From positions 372,001-436,000 of the forward strand of contig NZ_VJNO01000001.1 in the NCBI RefSeq assembly GCF_007096885.1: a DNA stretch of 64,000 bases, read 5' to 3'. Origin of the DNA: Streptomyces sp. 130 (GTDB lineage Bacteria > Actinomycetota > Actinomycetes > Streptomycetales > Streptomycetaceae). Of this stretch, positions 46,443-57,021 are shown in pieces. Below the pieces are notes generated by a model. That model was given only the letters and a program-made list of their open reading frames with translations, searched no databases and was not told the origin of the DNA. Every line of letters starts with the position of its first letter. Positions within the stretch are counted from its first letter, which is position 1. A program made the position numbers and the translations under genes.

Positions 46443-47753
46443 TCAGGCCGCCGGCTCCACGTCCAGACCCTCCCCGTGCCGGGCGCGCCGGCGCAGCGCG
46501 TCCTCGTCCGTCTCAGAGTTGTAGGTGAGCAGCTTGGGCAGCGCCGCCGCCAGCAGCGCCACCGAGGCGACGCAGGCCACGCCGCCGGTCCAGATCGCGG
46601 GCCGGGTCCCCGTCCACCCCGCCATGCCGCCCGCCCGGACCTGGCCCAGCTGCGGTCCGACGCTGTACGAGAGCACCTCGATGCCCGCGAGACGGCCGCG
46701 CAGCTCCTCCGGGATCGTCTGGTTCCAGATGGTCGACCGGCCGAGCCCGCTGAGCATGTCGCCCGCCCCGGCGAACCCGAGGCACACCAGCACCAGCCAC
46801 ACGTTGCCGAACCAGCCGGCCGCCGCGATCGACAGCCCCCACACGGCGGCCCCGAACACGACGAACAGCCCGTGCCGGCGCACCCGCGAGGTCCAGCCGC
46901 TGGTCAGGCCGAGCACCAGCGAACCGACCGAGCCCGCCGCGTACATCAGGCCCAGCGACCAGTCGGCGTCCAGCTCGTCCGCGAGGAACGGGAAGATCGT
47001 GTTGGGGAACGCGAAGAACATCGCGGCCATGTCGATCGCGTACGTGCCGAGGAGCACCGGCCGGCTCCAGGCATATCGGGCGCCCTCCACGATGCCGCGC
47101 AGCGACGGCTTCCGCCCCTTCTCGACGGGCGGCGCGGGGGCGAGCCGGCGGCACATCAGCACCGAGGCGGCGAAGGTCACGACCGTGACGGAGTACGCGG
47201 TGGCGTGCCCGGCGTAGGCCACCACCAGACCGGCCAGCGACGGGCCCATGATCGCCCCGGCCTGCCAGCGCAGCGAGTTCAGCGCGGCGGCCGCCGGCAG
47301 CTGGTCGTGCGGCACGATCCGGGCCATCAGCGAATCCAGCGCGGGCCGCTGGAGCCCGGAGAGCGCGGAGACCCCGCCCGCCACCACGTAGAGCGGCCAC
47401 AGCACGGGGTCGGGCAGGGCCGCGTTCACCAGCAGGACCACCGCGAGCAGCCCGAGCCCGGCCTCGGTGGCCATGATGATCTTCCGCCGGTCCGCGGCGT
47501 CGGCGAGGGCACCCCCGTACAGGCCGCATATGACGAGCGGCACCAGCTCCACCGCGCCCATCGCGCCGACGGCGAGCGGGGAGCCGGTGAGGTCCTTGAT
47601 CTGGAGCGGCAGCGCGATGAGCGCCATGAAGCTGCCGAAATAGGTGACGATGCCCTGCACCCACAGCAGCCGGAAGTCGGCCGACGAACGCCAGGGCGAG
47701 AGATCGGGGAGCAGCGCGGCCAGCCTGGCGGCGAGGGAGGTGCGAGAGGTCAC
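46443..47753 (-). CDS. MFS transporter (EntS-like)
   Basis: 436 aa, twelve membrane segments. N-terminal FRLLWVQGIVTYFGSFMALIALPLQI and GALADAADRRKIIM in the 2-3 loop resemble enterobactin or drug exporters (MFS_3). GTG start. Divergent gene absent; downstream it faces the small hypothetical gene. Substrate unknown. Confidence 0.9.
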   Translation of the reverse strand: MTSRTSLAARLAALLPDLSPWRSSADFRLLWVQGIVTYFGSFMALIALPLQIKDLTGSPLAVGAMGAVELVPLVICGLYGGALADAADRRKIIMATEAGLGLLAVVLLVNAALPDPVLWPLYVVAGGVSALSGLQRPALDSLMARIVPHDQLPAAAALNSLRWQAGAIMGPSLAGLVVAYAGHATAYSVTVVTFAASVLMCRRLAPAPPVEKGRKPSLRGIVEGARYAWSRPVLLGTYAIDMAAMFFAFPNTIFPFLADELDADWSLGLMYAAGSVGSLVLGLTSGWTSRVRRHGLFVVFGAAVWGLSIAAAGWFGNVWLVLVCLGFAGAGDMLSGLGRSTIWNQTIPEELRGRLAGIEVLSYSVGPQLGQVRAGGMAGWTGTRPAIWTGGVACVASVALLAAALPKLLTYNSETDEDALRRRARHGEGLDVEPAA

Positions 47754-47816
47754 GAGGAGACATGGTCCGTCGCGATACGTGGCGGATGCAAATGGATTAG
47801 GGGGCCCCTGGCCCGC

Positions 47817-48422
47817 TCACCAGCGGGGCGGCGGGGGAGCCGTCAGATGGTCGGCCAGCCGGGACAGGCGGTCCCGGAACGTGCGCCGGCCGCCGCGCGG
47901 CACCGGCGCGCCGTTCTCCCCGGCGGCGGCGCTGACCAGGTGCTGGACGGTGTCCAGGTCCACGTCGTCCCCGTCCGTCACCGACAGCGCCTCATGGGCA
48001 AGCCCGCGCACCTGCGGATCGCCGTTGTCCAGCGAGAGCACCGTCGCCCCGGCCCGCCGGGCGTCGTGCACCCGCTCCAGCAGCCCCTCGCCGGGCCGGT
48101 CCGGCGTCACCACGAGCAGCGTCTCGCCGCGCCCGGCCGCCTCGATCCGGCCGAGGCCGACCGCGAGGTGCGCCGGGTCGCCGGGCTCCACCCGGTGGCG
48201 CACCAGCGTGGGGCGGAGTTCGGGCAGCCCGGACCAGGTGGACTCGTCCACCAGATGGGCGGCGAGGTGCCAGGGTTCGTACACCTCGGTCCCCACCAGC
48301 AGCAGCCCGCCGCCGTGCGGGACCACGGAGGAGCGCAGCGCGCCGGCGAACCGCCGGGCGGCGGCGGGCCACTCGGTCCTGGCGAGCACTTCACGCAGCA
48401 GCGCCACACGTACGGCATCCAT
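47817..48422 (-). CDS. Hypothetical SIS-like protein
   Basis: 201 aa. Alternating strand-helix pattern (GGGLLLVGTEVYEPWHLAAHLVDES, GETLLVVTPDRPGEGLLERVHDARRAGATVLSLDNGD) resembles a sugar isomerase (SIS) fold. No catalytic motif identified. ATG of MDAVRVALLREV; the upstream frame is unlikely. It lies 64 bases upstream of the MFS gene on the same strand, perhaps one operon. Confidence 0.72.
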   Translation of the reverse strand: MDAVRVALLREVLARTEWPAAARRFAGALRSSVVPHGGGLLLVGTEVYEPWHLAAHLVDESTWSGLPELRPTLVRHRVEPGDPAHLAVGLGRIEAAGRGETLLVVTPDRPGEGLLERVHDARRAGATVLSLDNGDPQVRGLAHEALSVTDGDDVDLDTVQHLVSAAAGENGAPVPRGGRRTFRDRLSRLADHLTAPPPPRW

Positions 48423-48541
48423 GGCCCGGCATCCTGCACCATGCGGGGGCCCGCGCACCGGCGAAAGGCCGCACGGCCATCCGTACGAGTGGCGGCCGGG
48501 CCCCCGGGCTCCGCCCCGTACCTGGCAGTAGTGTCGGGGCC

Positions 48542-49252
48542 ATGACTTCCAATGACAGCGGCAGCGCGCCCAAGCCCCCCGCCAAGGACCCCTGGGACCT
48601 GCCCGACGTGTCCGGCCTGACCGTCGGCGTGCTCGGCGGCACCGGACCGCAGGGCCGCGGCCTCGCGTACCGCTTCGCCCGCGCCGGCCAGCAGGTGATC
48701 ATCGGCTCCCGCGCCGCGGACCGCGCGGAGGCGGCGGCCGGGGAGCTGGGGAACGGCGTGCGCGGCGCGGACAACGCGACGTGCGCGCGGGAGAGCGACG
48801 TGGTGATCGTGGCGGTGCCGTGGGACGGGCACGCCAAGACGCTGGAGTCGCTGCGCGAGGAACTGGCCGGGAAGATCGTCGTCGACTGCGTCAACCCGCT
48901 CGGCTTCGACAAGAAGGGCGCCTACGCGCTGAAGCCGGAGGAGGGCAGCGCCGCCGAACAGGCCGCCGCCCTGCTGCCGGACTCCCGCGTCACGGCCGCC
49001 TTCCACCACCTCTCGGCGGTCCTCCTCCAGGACGAGACGATCGACGAGATCGACACGGACGTCCTCGTGCTGGGCGAGGCCCGCGCCGACACGGACATCG
49101 TCCAGGCCCTGGCCGGCCGGATCGCCGGCATGCGCGGCATCTTCGCGGGCCGCCTGCGCAACGCCCACCAGGTCGAGTCGCTGGTCGCCAACCTGATCTC
49201 GGTGAACCGCCGCTACAAGGCGCACGCCGGACTCCGTACGACGGACGTGTGA
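48542..49252 (+). CDS. npdG: NADPH-dependent F420 reductase
   Basis: 236 aa. NADP-binding GVLGGTGPQGRGLAYRFA with GSR following (IIGSRAADRA), then VPWDGHAKTLESL, and AFHHLSAVLLQDE and GRLRNAHQVESLVANLISVNRRYK of the F420-interacting C-terminus. It interconverts NADPH and reduced F420. ATG start; a TAGTGT at 48528-48533 would give a nearly leaderless message. Confidence 0.93.
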   Translation: MTSNDSGSAPKPPAKDPWDLPDVSGLTVGVLGGTGPQGRGLAYRFARAGQQVIIGSRAADRAEAAAGELGNGVRGADNATCARESDVVIVAVPWDGHAKTLESLREELAGKIVVDCVNPLGFDKKGAYALKPEEGSAAEQAAALLPDSRVTAAFHHLSAVLLQDETIDEIDTDVLVLGEARADTDIVQALAGRIAGMRGIFAGRLRNAHQVESLVANLISVNRRYKAHAGLRTTDV

Positions 49253-49329
49253 CCCGGGCCCGCACCGGACGTCCCGGGGCATGGGGGACACTGGACGGGA
49301 CCACGCACCACCCCCGACAGGAGCCACCC

Positions 49330-49521
49330 ATGCCCCGCCTCGCCCTCTACGCCCTCGTCGTCTGCGTCCTGGCCCTCGCCGCGGCCGTGACGTCCTTCGT
49401 CCAGGGCAGCGTGCTCATCGGCGTCGTCTGGGTCCTGCTGGTCGGCCTCTCCTCGAACATGGCCTGGTACTACCTGCGCCGCCGCCGCGCGGAGGCCGCC
49501 GCCACGGAGCGGGGCGCCTAG
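49330..49521 (+). CDS. Small membrane protein
   Basis: 63 aa, two membrane segments (LALYALVVCVLALAAAVTSF and VLIGVVWVLLVGLSSNMAWYYL) with a basic end RRRRAEA. RBS AGGAGCC, ATG. Function unknown. Downstream of the F420 reductase; its last four bases overlap the convergent peptidase gene. Confidence 0.75.
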   Translation: MPRLALYALVVCVLALAAAVTSFVQGSVLIGVVWVLLVGLSSNMAWYYLRRRRAEAAATERGA

Positions 49522-50303
49522 GGGACCGCGCACCGCGGGTCCGCCTCCTGCCAGAAGCGGTAGGCGTCCAGGCCGCAGTCGCTCCACCAGCCGTGCACGC
49601 CCAGGCCGCGCAGCAGCGCGAAGACCGCGTCGAAGAAGGCGCGGTTCAGCTCGGGCACCCAGAGCAGGGCGAAGACCGCGATCAGGCCGAAGGGCGCGAT
49701 CGGCTCGACCGCGCGCCGCGCCGAGTGCGACAGCCACGGCTCGATCACCCCGTAGCCGTCGAGCCCCGGCACCGGCACGAAGTTGAGGACGGCGGCCGTC
49801 ACCTGGAGCATCGCCAGGAACGCCAGCGCGTTCCGGAAGGCGGGCGGCACCCCGTCCAGGGCGTCCAGCCAGAACGGCGCGGTGCACACCACCGCGAACA
49901 GCACGTTGGTCAGCGGCCCGGCCGCCGAGATCAGGCTGTGCCGCCACCGTCCGCGAATCCGGCCCCGCTCGATGAACACCGCACCACCGGGCAGCCCGAT
50001 CCCGCCCATGATCACGAACAGCACCGGCAGCACGATGCTGAGCAGGGCGTGCGTGTACTTCAGCGGGTTCAGCGTCAGATAGCCCTTGGCCCCGACCGAG
50101 ATGTCCCCGCTGTGCAGCGCGGTCCTCGCGTGCGCGTACTCGTGCAGACACAGCGACACGACCCACGCCCCGGTCACGAACAGAAACGTCGCGAACCCCG
50201 GCTGCGCCGCGAAGTCGCTCCACACCCCCCACCCGGCCACGGCCGTCACGGCGGCGATCCCCAGGAAGACCGGACTGATCCTTTGGTGCGCTTCGGTCGG
50301 CAT
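49518..50303 (-). CDS. Site-2 protease-like M50 membrane peptidase
   Basis: 261 aa, about six membrane segments. Zinc motif HEYAH in SLCLHEYAHAR (HExxH) and the third ligand in NFVPVPGLDGYG (N-x-x-P-x-x-x-x-D-G). Rhomboid-independent intramembrane cleavage; targets in this group are unknown. ATG start. Upstream is the scar region. Confidence 0.92.
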   Translation of the reverse strand: MPTEAHQRISPVFLGIAAVTAVAGWGVWSDFAAQPGFATFLFVTGAWVVSLCLHEYAHARTALHSGDISVGAKGYLTLNPLKYTHALLSIVLPVLFVIMGGIGLPGGAVFIERGRIRGRWRHSLISAAGPLTNVLFAVVCTAPFWLDALDGVPPAFRNALAFLAMLQVTAAVLNFVPVPGLDGYGVIEPWLSHSARRAVEPIAPFGLIAVFALLWVPELNRAFFDAVFALLRGLGVHGWWSDCGLDAYRFWQEADPRCAVP

Positions 50304-50394
50304 GCCCCGAGCCTAGGGCGCACCCGCGGTCTCCCCCGCCCCTTCGGAAGAAGCCGAAGGTTACGCGCACACGCTGCCCGGTCAGCCGCGAACG

Positions 50395-50527
50395 CGCCGA
50401 GTTCGGCCTCGGTACAGCGCGGCACCTCGCCGGCTCGTCCGGCTCCCGAGGGAGGAGCCGACGACGAGGACGTCGCTCAGCTCGCGTCCGCGTAGGGTGT
50501 GCAGGTAGACGAGGGCGAGGTCGTCGA
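50395..50527 (-). pseudogene. Alpha/beta-hydrolase fragment
   Basis: The minus-strand frame GIDDLALVYLHTLRGRELSDVLVVGSSLG matches the middle of family hydrolases up to the nucleophile elbow. After SSLG it loses similarity and meets a stop. N-terminal and catalytic C-terminal parts are missing. Confidence 0.5.
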
Positions 50528-50535
50528 TGCCGGTG

Positions 50536-50644
50536 AGTCATGCGGGGCGGTGTCGCCGACGAGGTGCTCGCCGCCCTGCCCGACGCGGACCGCGCAACCC
50601 TGCTCGACCTGCTTCAACGCCTCACCGCGGAGCGAGACGGCTGA
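50536..50644 (+). pseudogene. MarR-like regulator C-terminal fragment
   Basis: The frame gives GVADEVLAALPDADRATLLDLLQRLTAERDG and stops at 50642-50644. This is the usual end of a MarR-family regulator (dimerisation helices); its HTH is missing. Confidence 0.5.
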
Positions 50645-50661
50645 AGCAGAAGGGAAAACCG

Positions 50662-51261
50662 GTGGTTGTGCCTCCTCCTCCGCAGCCGAACGATGCCGAT
50701 GTCTCCTGCCCTTCCCATGACTGGGTGCAGTCGATGGGCGGCCCTCTGATCGTCATCCCTGTCTCTGCCCTGGCCTCCTGGAACGGGTACTCGGCGCAGA
50801 GCGGTCCCGCCGGGGGAGGTGCCACCGCTCCGGACGACTACGAGCGTGCCTGCGCGGTGGACGACCTGGCCGGTGTGATCCCTGTCGGCGAGCACGGTGC
50901 GCAGGCGCTGGTGCTGGGGGACGAGCCGGCGACCAGCTGCTATCTGCCCGAGCGCCGGGCGTTCCTGCGGTGGCTCGCCGCCGGCTCCGAGGCCGGGCTG
51001 AGTGCCGCGGCACATGCGGCCCTCGCCGACCCCGCCACGGTGTGGGAGGAGAGCGGCACCTGGGTCTCGGACGGCCCGGCAGTCCTCATGGACTCCGCCG
51101 AAGCCGGTGCCGACTTGGGCGTGGAGTATCCCGGCGGCGGGGTGCCCGCGCAGGCACCGGTCCCGCTGCCCGCCGGCCGTTGGCGGGTCCGCGCCACGCA
51201 GACCTGGGTGGACGGGGAGAACTGGGTCGGCCTGGTGCAGCTTTTGCCGTGCGCGTCCTGA
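50662..51261 (+). CDS. Imm21-family immunity protein
   Basis: 199 aa. Family features: DWVQSMGGPLIVIPVSALASWNG, DYERACAVDDLAGVI, ATSCYLPERRAFLRWLAA and PAGRWRVRATQTWVDGENWVGLVQLLP. Imm21 proteins neutralise polymorphic toxins; here no toxin gene is next to it, so it is an orphan. GTG start behind GAAGGGA. The scar immediately upstream suggests that neighbouring genes were lost. Confidence 0.82.
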   Translation: MVVPPPPQPNDADVSCPSHDWVQSMGGPLIVIPVSALASWNGYSAQSGPAGGGATAPDDYERACAVDDLAGVIPVGEHGAQALVLGDEPATSCYLPERRAFLRWLAAGSEAGLSAAAHAALADPATVWEESGTWVSDGPAVLMDSAEAGADLGVEYPGGGVPAQAPVPLPAGRWRVRATQTWVDGENWVGLVQLLPCAS

Positions 51262-51307
51262 TCGGGCGGCGCTTCGGCCGGGGGCGGCCCTGCTAGCGTC
51301 GCCCCAC

Positions 51308-51694
51308 GTGAACGACAACGTATACGTGGGCAACGCCGGCAAGGACGCCGCGCTCGACCGGGGATGGATTCTCGGGCACTTCAAGGATGCGGGCGACCCC
51401 CGGCACAGCGAGGACGTCGAGATCAAGTGGGGCGTCCATCCCGTGGGCGACGAGCGGGCGCAATGGGTGCGCGGCGAGAGCCGGACCGCGTTGCTCGTGC
51501 TCATCAGCGGGCGGTTCCGGGTGGAGCTGCCCGGGCGCAGCGTGCTCCTGGAGGAGCAGGGCGACTACGTGGTGTGGGGCGTCGGCGTCGACCACTCCTG
51601 GGTCGCCGAGGAGGAGTCCGTGGTGCTCACCGTCCGCTGGCCGTCCGTGCCCGGTTACGCGGTCGAGCCGGAGGAGCGGGCGGCGGAGGGCTGA
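51308..51694 (+). CDS. Small cupin-like protein
   Basis: 128 aa, one conserved barrel: WILGHFKDAGDPRHSEDVEIKWGVHPVGDER, LLVLISGRFRVELPG, EQGDYVVWGVGVDHSWVAEEESVVLTVRWPS. These features resemble cupins; some database entries name relatives signal peptidase I, but no Ser/Lys dyad or membrane anchor is present. GTG start. Function unknown. Confidence 0.75.
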   Translation: MNDNVYVGNAGKDAALDRGWILGHFKDAGDPRHSEDVEIKWGVHPVGDERAQWVRGESRTALLVLISGRFRVELPGRSVLLEEQGDYVVWGVGVDHSWVAEEESVVLTVRWPSVPGYAVEPEERAAEG

Positions 51695-51810
51695 CGGCGA
51701 CACGGCGGAAACGGTTCGCCTCGCGCCCCGGGACCGGGGAGGGTGGGGGGATGACGAGCAGGGGCGGGGCGGCCGTGCGGGTGCCGGGGCGGGTCGCGGA
51801 GAATGGGCGC

Positions 51811-54800
51811 GTGCGCTACGGCATCCTCGGTACGACCCAGGCACTCCGCGACGACGGCACGGCCCTCTCCGTCGGCGGGGCGCGGCTGCGCGCACTGCTC
51901 ACCGTGCTGGCGCTGCGCCCCGGCCGGACGGTCCCGGTCGCCGTGCTCGTGGACGAGGTGTGGGACGGCGAACCGCCCGCCGACGCGGCCGGCGCGCTCC
52001 AGGCGCTGGTGGGGCGGCTGCGGCGGGCCCTCGGACACGACGCCGTCGCCTCGGCGGAGGGCGGCTACCGGCTGGCCGCCGAGCCCGAGGCCGTCGACCT
52101 CTTCCGCTTCGAACGGCTCGCCGGCGAAGGCGCCCGGGCCCTCGCGGAAGGCGACCCGGCCCGCGCGACGGCCCTCCTGGGCGACGCCCTCGCCCTCTGG
52201 CGGGGCCCCGCGCTCGCCGACCTCCCCGACCGGCACGCCGCCGCCGCGCGCTGGACGGCCCGCCGGCTCGACGCCCGCCGGGACCGGCTCGCCGCGGCGC
52301 TGGCGCTCGGCCGGGCCGCCGAGGTGCTGCCCGAGCTGACCGCGCTCTGCGGCGAGCACCCCCTGGACGAACCCCTCCAGGCGCTGCGCCTGCGCGCCCT
52401 GCGCGACGCCGGGCGCACCGCCCAGGCCCTGGCCGCGTACGACGAGGTCCGCACCCTCGTCGCGGACCGCCTGGGCACCGATCCGGGGCCCGAGCTGACC
52501 GCCCTGTACGGGGAGCTGCTGCGGCAGGAGCCCCCGGCCCCGGTGCAGGGCCCCGCCCCCCTGGGCAACCTCCGCGCCCGGCTCACCAGCTTCGTCGGGC
52601 GCGAGCAGGAGATGGAGGCCCTGCGCGGCGACCTCTCCCGGGGCCGGCTGGTCACCCTGCTCGGACCCGGCGGCGCCGGCAAGACCCGGCTCTCGCAGGA
52701 GGTCGCGGACTCCGTCGACGCCACCACCTGGCCGGACGGCGTCTGGCTCGCCGAGCTGGCCCCCGTGGACGACCCGGAGGCCGTGCCGGAGGCGGTGCTC
52801 GCCGCGCTCGGGGCCCGGGAGACCGTGCTGAGCGGGGCCGGCTCCGGGGAACTCCGGGCCGCCGAGCGGGCCTCCGGCGACGAGCGCGCCGCCGGGGAGT
52901 CGCTGGCCCGGCTCACCGAGTACTGCTCCCGCCGCCGCATGCTCCTGCTCCTCGACAACTGCGAGCACGTCATCGAGGCCGCCGCCGCCCTCGCCGACCA
53001 TCTGCTGGCCCGCTGCCCCCGGCTCACCGTCCTCGCGACCAGCAGGGAACCCCTCGGCGTGCCGGGCGAGGCGGTCCGGCCGGTGGACCCGCTGCCGGAC
53101 CCGACCGCGCTGCGCCTGCTCGCCGAGCGCGGCGCCGCGGCCCGCCCCGGCTTCCGGGTGGACGAGGACGAGGCGACGGCGGCGGCCACCGCCGAGATCT
53201 GCCGCCGGCTGGACGGCCTGCCGCTCGCCATCGAGCTGGCCGCGGCCCGGCTGCGGATGCTCACGCCGCAGCAGATCGCGGACCGGCTGGACGACCGCTT
53301 CCGCCTGCTGACCAGCGGCAGCCGGACCGTGCTGCCCCGCCAGCAGACCCTGCGCGCGGTCGTGGACTGGTCCTGGGAGCTGCTGGACGAGGACGAGCGC
53401 GTCGTCCTGCGCCGTCTCTCCGTCTTCGCCGGCGGCTGCACCCTGGAGGCCGCCGAGGCCGTCTGCGCCGGCCCGGCCGGCCGCTCCGGCGAGGTGGCCC
53501 TCCTCCTCGGCTCCCTGGTCGACAAGTCGCTCGTGGTCGCCGCCCCGGCGGACGACGGCCGGATGCGCTACCGGCTGCTGGAGACCGTCGGTGAGTACGC
53601 GGCGGAGCGCCTGGAGGAGTCGGGCGAGCGGGACGCCGTCGAACGCCGGCACCTGGTGTTCTTCCGCGAGCTGGCCCGTACGACCGACCCCTTGCTGCGC
53701 GGCTCCGGACAGCTCGCCGCGATCCGGCTCCTGCAACGCGAGTACGAGAACCTGCGCATGGCCCTGCGCCGCGCCGTCGCCGCCCGCGACGAGCAGGAGG
53801 CGCTGTGCATGGTGCTGTCCCTGTCCTGGTACTGGCAGATCCGCAACCTGCGCGGCGACGCCCTGCACTGGGCCGACGCGGCGGCCTCCCTCGGTCCCGA
53901 CCCGTTCGCGGAGCCCGTACGGCTCGCGCCCGCCATCCACGAGCGCTGCACCGACGCGCCCCCGCCCATGCGGCAGGAGCTGCTGGAGGAGGCGCGGCGG
54001 CAGGTGACCCTGGTCCAGCTGGTCAGCATGGACCACGCGATGGACGAGTGGACGAACGAGGCCAGCATGGCCCGGCTGCGCGCCATCGTCGCCACCTACC
54101 GGGCCGGCCAGCCGCAGACCTGCCGCAGCCCCGCCTCGCTCTGGTTCTACGCCGTGATGCTCACCGGCGGCGTCGTCGACCTGCGCCGCCTGCTGGACGA
54201 GACGGTGCGCGGCGCGCGGGAGTTCGGTTACGAGTGGGAGCTGGCCGCCGCCCTCCAGATGCGGGCCAACGTGCTGGCCAACCGCCCCGACTGGGCCGGT
54301 GAGGCGCACCGGGACGCCGACGAGAGCCTGGCGGTCTTCAGCAGGCTCGGCGACGTCTGGGGGATGGCCGAGGCGCTTTCCTCGCGCGGCGAGGCCAACG
54401 AGAAGCAGGGCGATTACGCGCGGGCGGCCGAGGACTACGAGGCCGCCATCCGCTCGGCCGAGAAGCTGGGCGCCCTGGCCCAGGTCTCCGTGCTCCGCGT
54501 CCGTCACGCCTCCGTGCTCACCGAGCTCGGCCGGGGCGAGGAGGGCGAGGCGGTCATGCGCGAGGTGCTGGCCGACGAGCGGCAGACCGGGCACGAGGCC
54601 AGGCCGGCGGCCCGGCTCTTCCTGGCGATGTGGCTGGGCCGGTGCGGCCGGACCGCCGAGGCGCGCGAGCAGTTCACCTGCCTCCAGGCGGAGTTCGCCT
54701 CCGAGACCATGGCGGTGTTCGAGGGCTTCGTCCTCGGCGGCCTGGCCTGGCTGGACAACCAGGACGGTGAGTACGCCCGGGCCCTGGAGCGGGGCCGGCG

Positions 54801-55131
54801 GTCCCTGAAGGGCGTACGCGACCCGCTGACGCAGATGATCGCGCCGCAGATGGCGGTGATCAACCTGGTCATGCTCGCCTGGGCGCTCGGCGGGCTCGGC
54901 GGTGCGGAGCGGGCCGGGGCCGCGGCGCGGCTGCTGGGCGCGGGCCGGGCGCACCTGCCCGAGGGCCACTTCATGAACGCGATGGAGCGCGAGAACCTCG
55001 CCCGCGCCGAGGCGCTGGCCCGGGGCCGGCTCGGGGACGCCGCCTACGAGGCCGCGTACGCCGAGGGCGGCGGCCTCTCCCTGGAGGAGGCCGCCGCCCT
55101 CGTGGACGCGCTGACGGAACCCGGCCCGTGA
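51811..55131 (+). CDS. AfsR/SARP-family transcriptional regulator
   Basis: 1106 aa. OmpR-type DNA-binding domain (about 1-90, VRYGILGTTQALR...GGYRLAAEP), bacterial transcription activation domain (95-235), NB-ARC ATPase with Walker A GPGGAGKTRL and Walker B LLLLDNCEH (about 255-560), and a TPR-like C-terminus. AfsR-like proteins activate secondary-metabolite genes by binding heptamer repeats. GTG at 51811 begins the family sequence; ATG at 51751 with GGGAGGG is an alternative adding 20 residues. Its stop is two bases from the DrrB-like gene on the other strand. Confidence 0.92.
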   Translation: MRYGILGTTQALRDDGTALSVGGARLRALLTVLALRPGRTVPVAVLVDEVWDGEPPADAAGALQALVGRLRRALGHDAVASAEGGYRLAAEPEAVDLFRFERLAGEGARALAEGDPARATALLGDALALWRGPALADLPDRHAAAARWTARRLDARRDRLAAALALGRAAEVLPELTALCGEHPLDEPLQALRLRALRDAGRTAQALAAYDEVRTLVADRLGTDPGPELTALYGELLRQEPPAPVQGPAPLGNLRARLTSFVGREQEMEALRGDLSRGRLVTLLGPGGAGKTRLSQEVADSVDATTWPDGVWLAELAPVDDPEAVPEAVLAALGARETVLSGAGSGELRAAERASGDERAAGESLARLTEYCSRRRMLLLLDNCEHVIEAAAALADHLLARCPRLTVLATSREPLGVPGEAVRPVDPLPDPTALRLLAERGAAARPGFRVDEDEATAAATAEICRRLDGLPLAIELAAARLRMLTPQQIADRLDDRFRLLTSGSRTVLPRQQTLRAVVDWSWELLDEDERVVLRRLSVFAGGCTLEAAEAVCAGPAGRSGEVALLLGSLVDKSLVVAAPADDGRMRYRLLETVGEYAAERLEESGERDAVERRHLVFFRELARTTDPLLRGSGQLAAIRLLQREYENLRMALRRAVAARDEQEALCMVLSLSWYWQIRNLRGDALHWADAAASLGPDPFAEPVRLAPAIHERCTDAPPPMRQELLEEARRQVTLVQLVSMDHAMDEWTNEASMARLRAIVATYRAGQPQTCRSPASLWFYAVMLTGGVVDLRRLLDETVRGAREFGYEWELAAALQMRANVLANRPDWAGEAHRDADESLAVFSRLGDVWGMAEALSSRGEANEKQGDYARAAEDYEAAIRSAEKLGALAQVSVLRVRHASVLTELGRGEEGEAVMREVLADERQTGHEARPAARLFLAMWLGRCGRTAEAREQFTCLQAEFASETMAVFEGFVLGGLAWLDNQDGEYARALERGRRSLKGVRDPLTQMIAPQMAVINLVMLAWALGGLGGAERAGAAARLLGAGRAHLPEGHFMNAMERENLARAEALARGRLGDAAYEAAYAEGGGLSLEEAAALVDALTEPGP

Positions 55132-55133
55132 CG

Positions 55134-55987
55134 TCAGGACTTCTTGCGGAACTTGGAGACCGCGAGCGGGGCCACGGCCGCCGTGATGACCACGGCCCAG
55201 CCGAGCGTCAGCCAGACCGAGTGGCCGAGTGACGTGCCCATCATGAGGCCGCGCGCCGCGTCCGCCAGGTTGGAGAGCGGGTTGTAGTCGGTGAACGCCT
55301 GGAGCCAGCCGGGCATCGTCGTCGTCGGGGCGAAGATCGAGGAGCCGAACTGCAGCGGCATCATGACCAGCATCCCCATGCCCTGGACCGCCTGGGACGT
55401 CTTCATCGCCAGGCCGAGCAGGATGAAGATCCACATGATCGCGGCGCCGAACGCGGCGGACAGGCCGATCGCCCCGATCAGGCCGAGCACCGAGCCGTGG
55501 AGCTCCATGCCGAGGGCGAAGCCCATGCCCAGCAGGATGAGCGTGGCGACCATCATCCGGCCGAGCTCGACCACGATCTTGGCGACGAGCACCGAGGAGC
55601 GCGCGATCGGCATCGTACGGAAGCGGTCCATGACCCCCTTGCGGAAGTCGTCGTTGACACCGCTGCCGACGGCCATGGCGATGTTCATGCCCATCATCGC
55701 CATCAGGCCGGGGATCAGGTAGTTCAGGTACTCCTGCCGGCCGCCGCCCATGCTGCCGCCGACCGAGCCGCCGAAGACGTACACGAACAGCAGCACGAAG
55801 ATGACGGGCATCAGCAGCGCGTCGAACATCGACTCCGGATCCTTCTTGATCTGGAGCAGGTTGCGCCGGACCAGGGCCCCTATGTGGCGCAGGTTGTTCC
55901 GCAGCCCGATGGAGCCCTCGTCGTGGAGCTTCGCGGCCGGCGCGGAGACGGGCGCAGGGGCGGGGGTGGGCGTCAGAGTCGTCGTGC

Positions 55988-55991
<4 letters not shown>
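55134..55991 (-). CDS. DrrB-type ABC-2 permease
   Basis: 285 aa, six membrane segments with the family region FVYVFGGSVGG, GMNIAMAVGSGVNDDFRKGVMDRFRTMPIARSSVLV. Forms an efflux pump with the coupled ATPase (ATGA overlap). Daunorubicin-resistance type; substrate not known. Confidence 0.93.
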
Positions 55992-56998
<1,007 letters not shown>

Positions 56999-57021
56999 GC
57001 CGACCATCAGACCAGCCGCCA

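Larger units (their letters stand above)
50304..50661. other. Scar region: two gene fragments
   Basis: 358 bases with no intact gene. 50400-50541 holds, on the minus strand, an alpha/beta-hydrolase piece; 50536-50644, on the plus strand, holds a MarR-like C-terminus. Both are cut at the same point, as after a deletion. Confidence 0.55.

Noticed and set aside
51308..51694. Signal peptidase I
   Set aside because: No membrane anchor or Ser/Lys catalytic motifs; the sequence resembles a cupin barrel.
51655..55434. A 1259-codon open frame on the minus strand
   Set aside because: It is the antisense shadow of the AfsR-like gene; composition is unlike a real protein and the plus-strand frame has clear domains.
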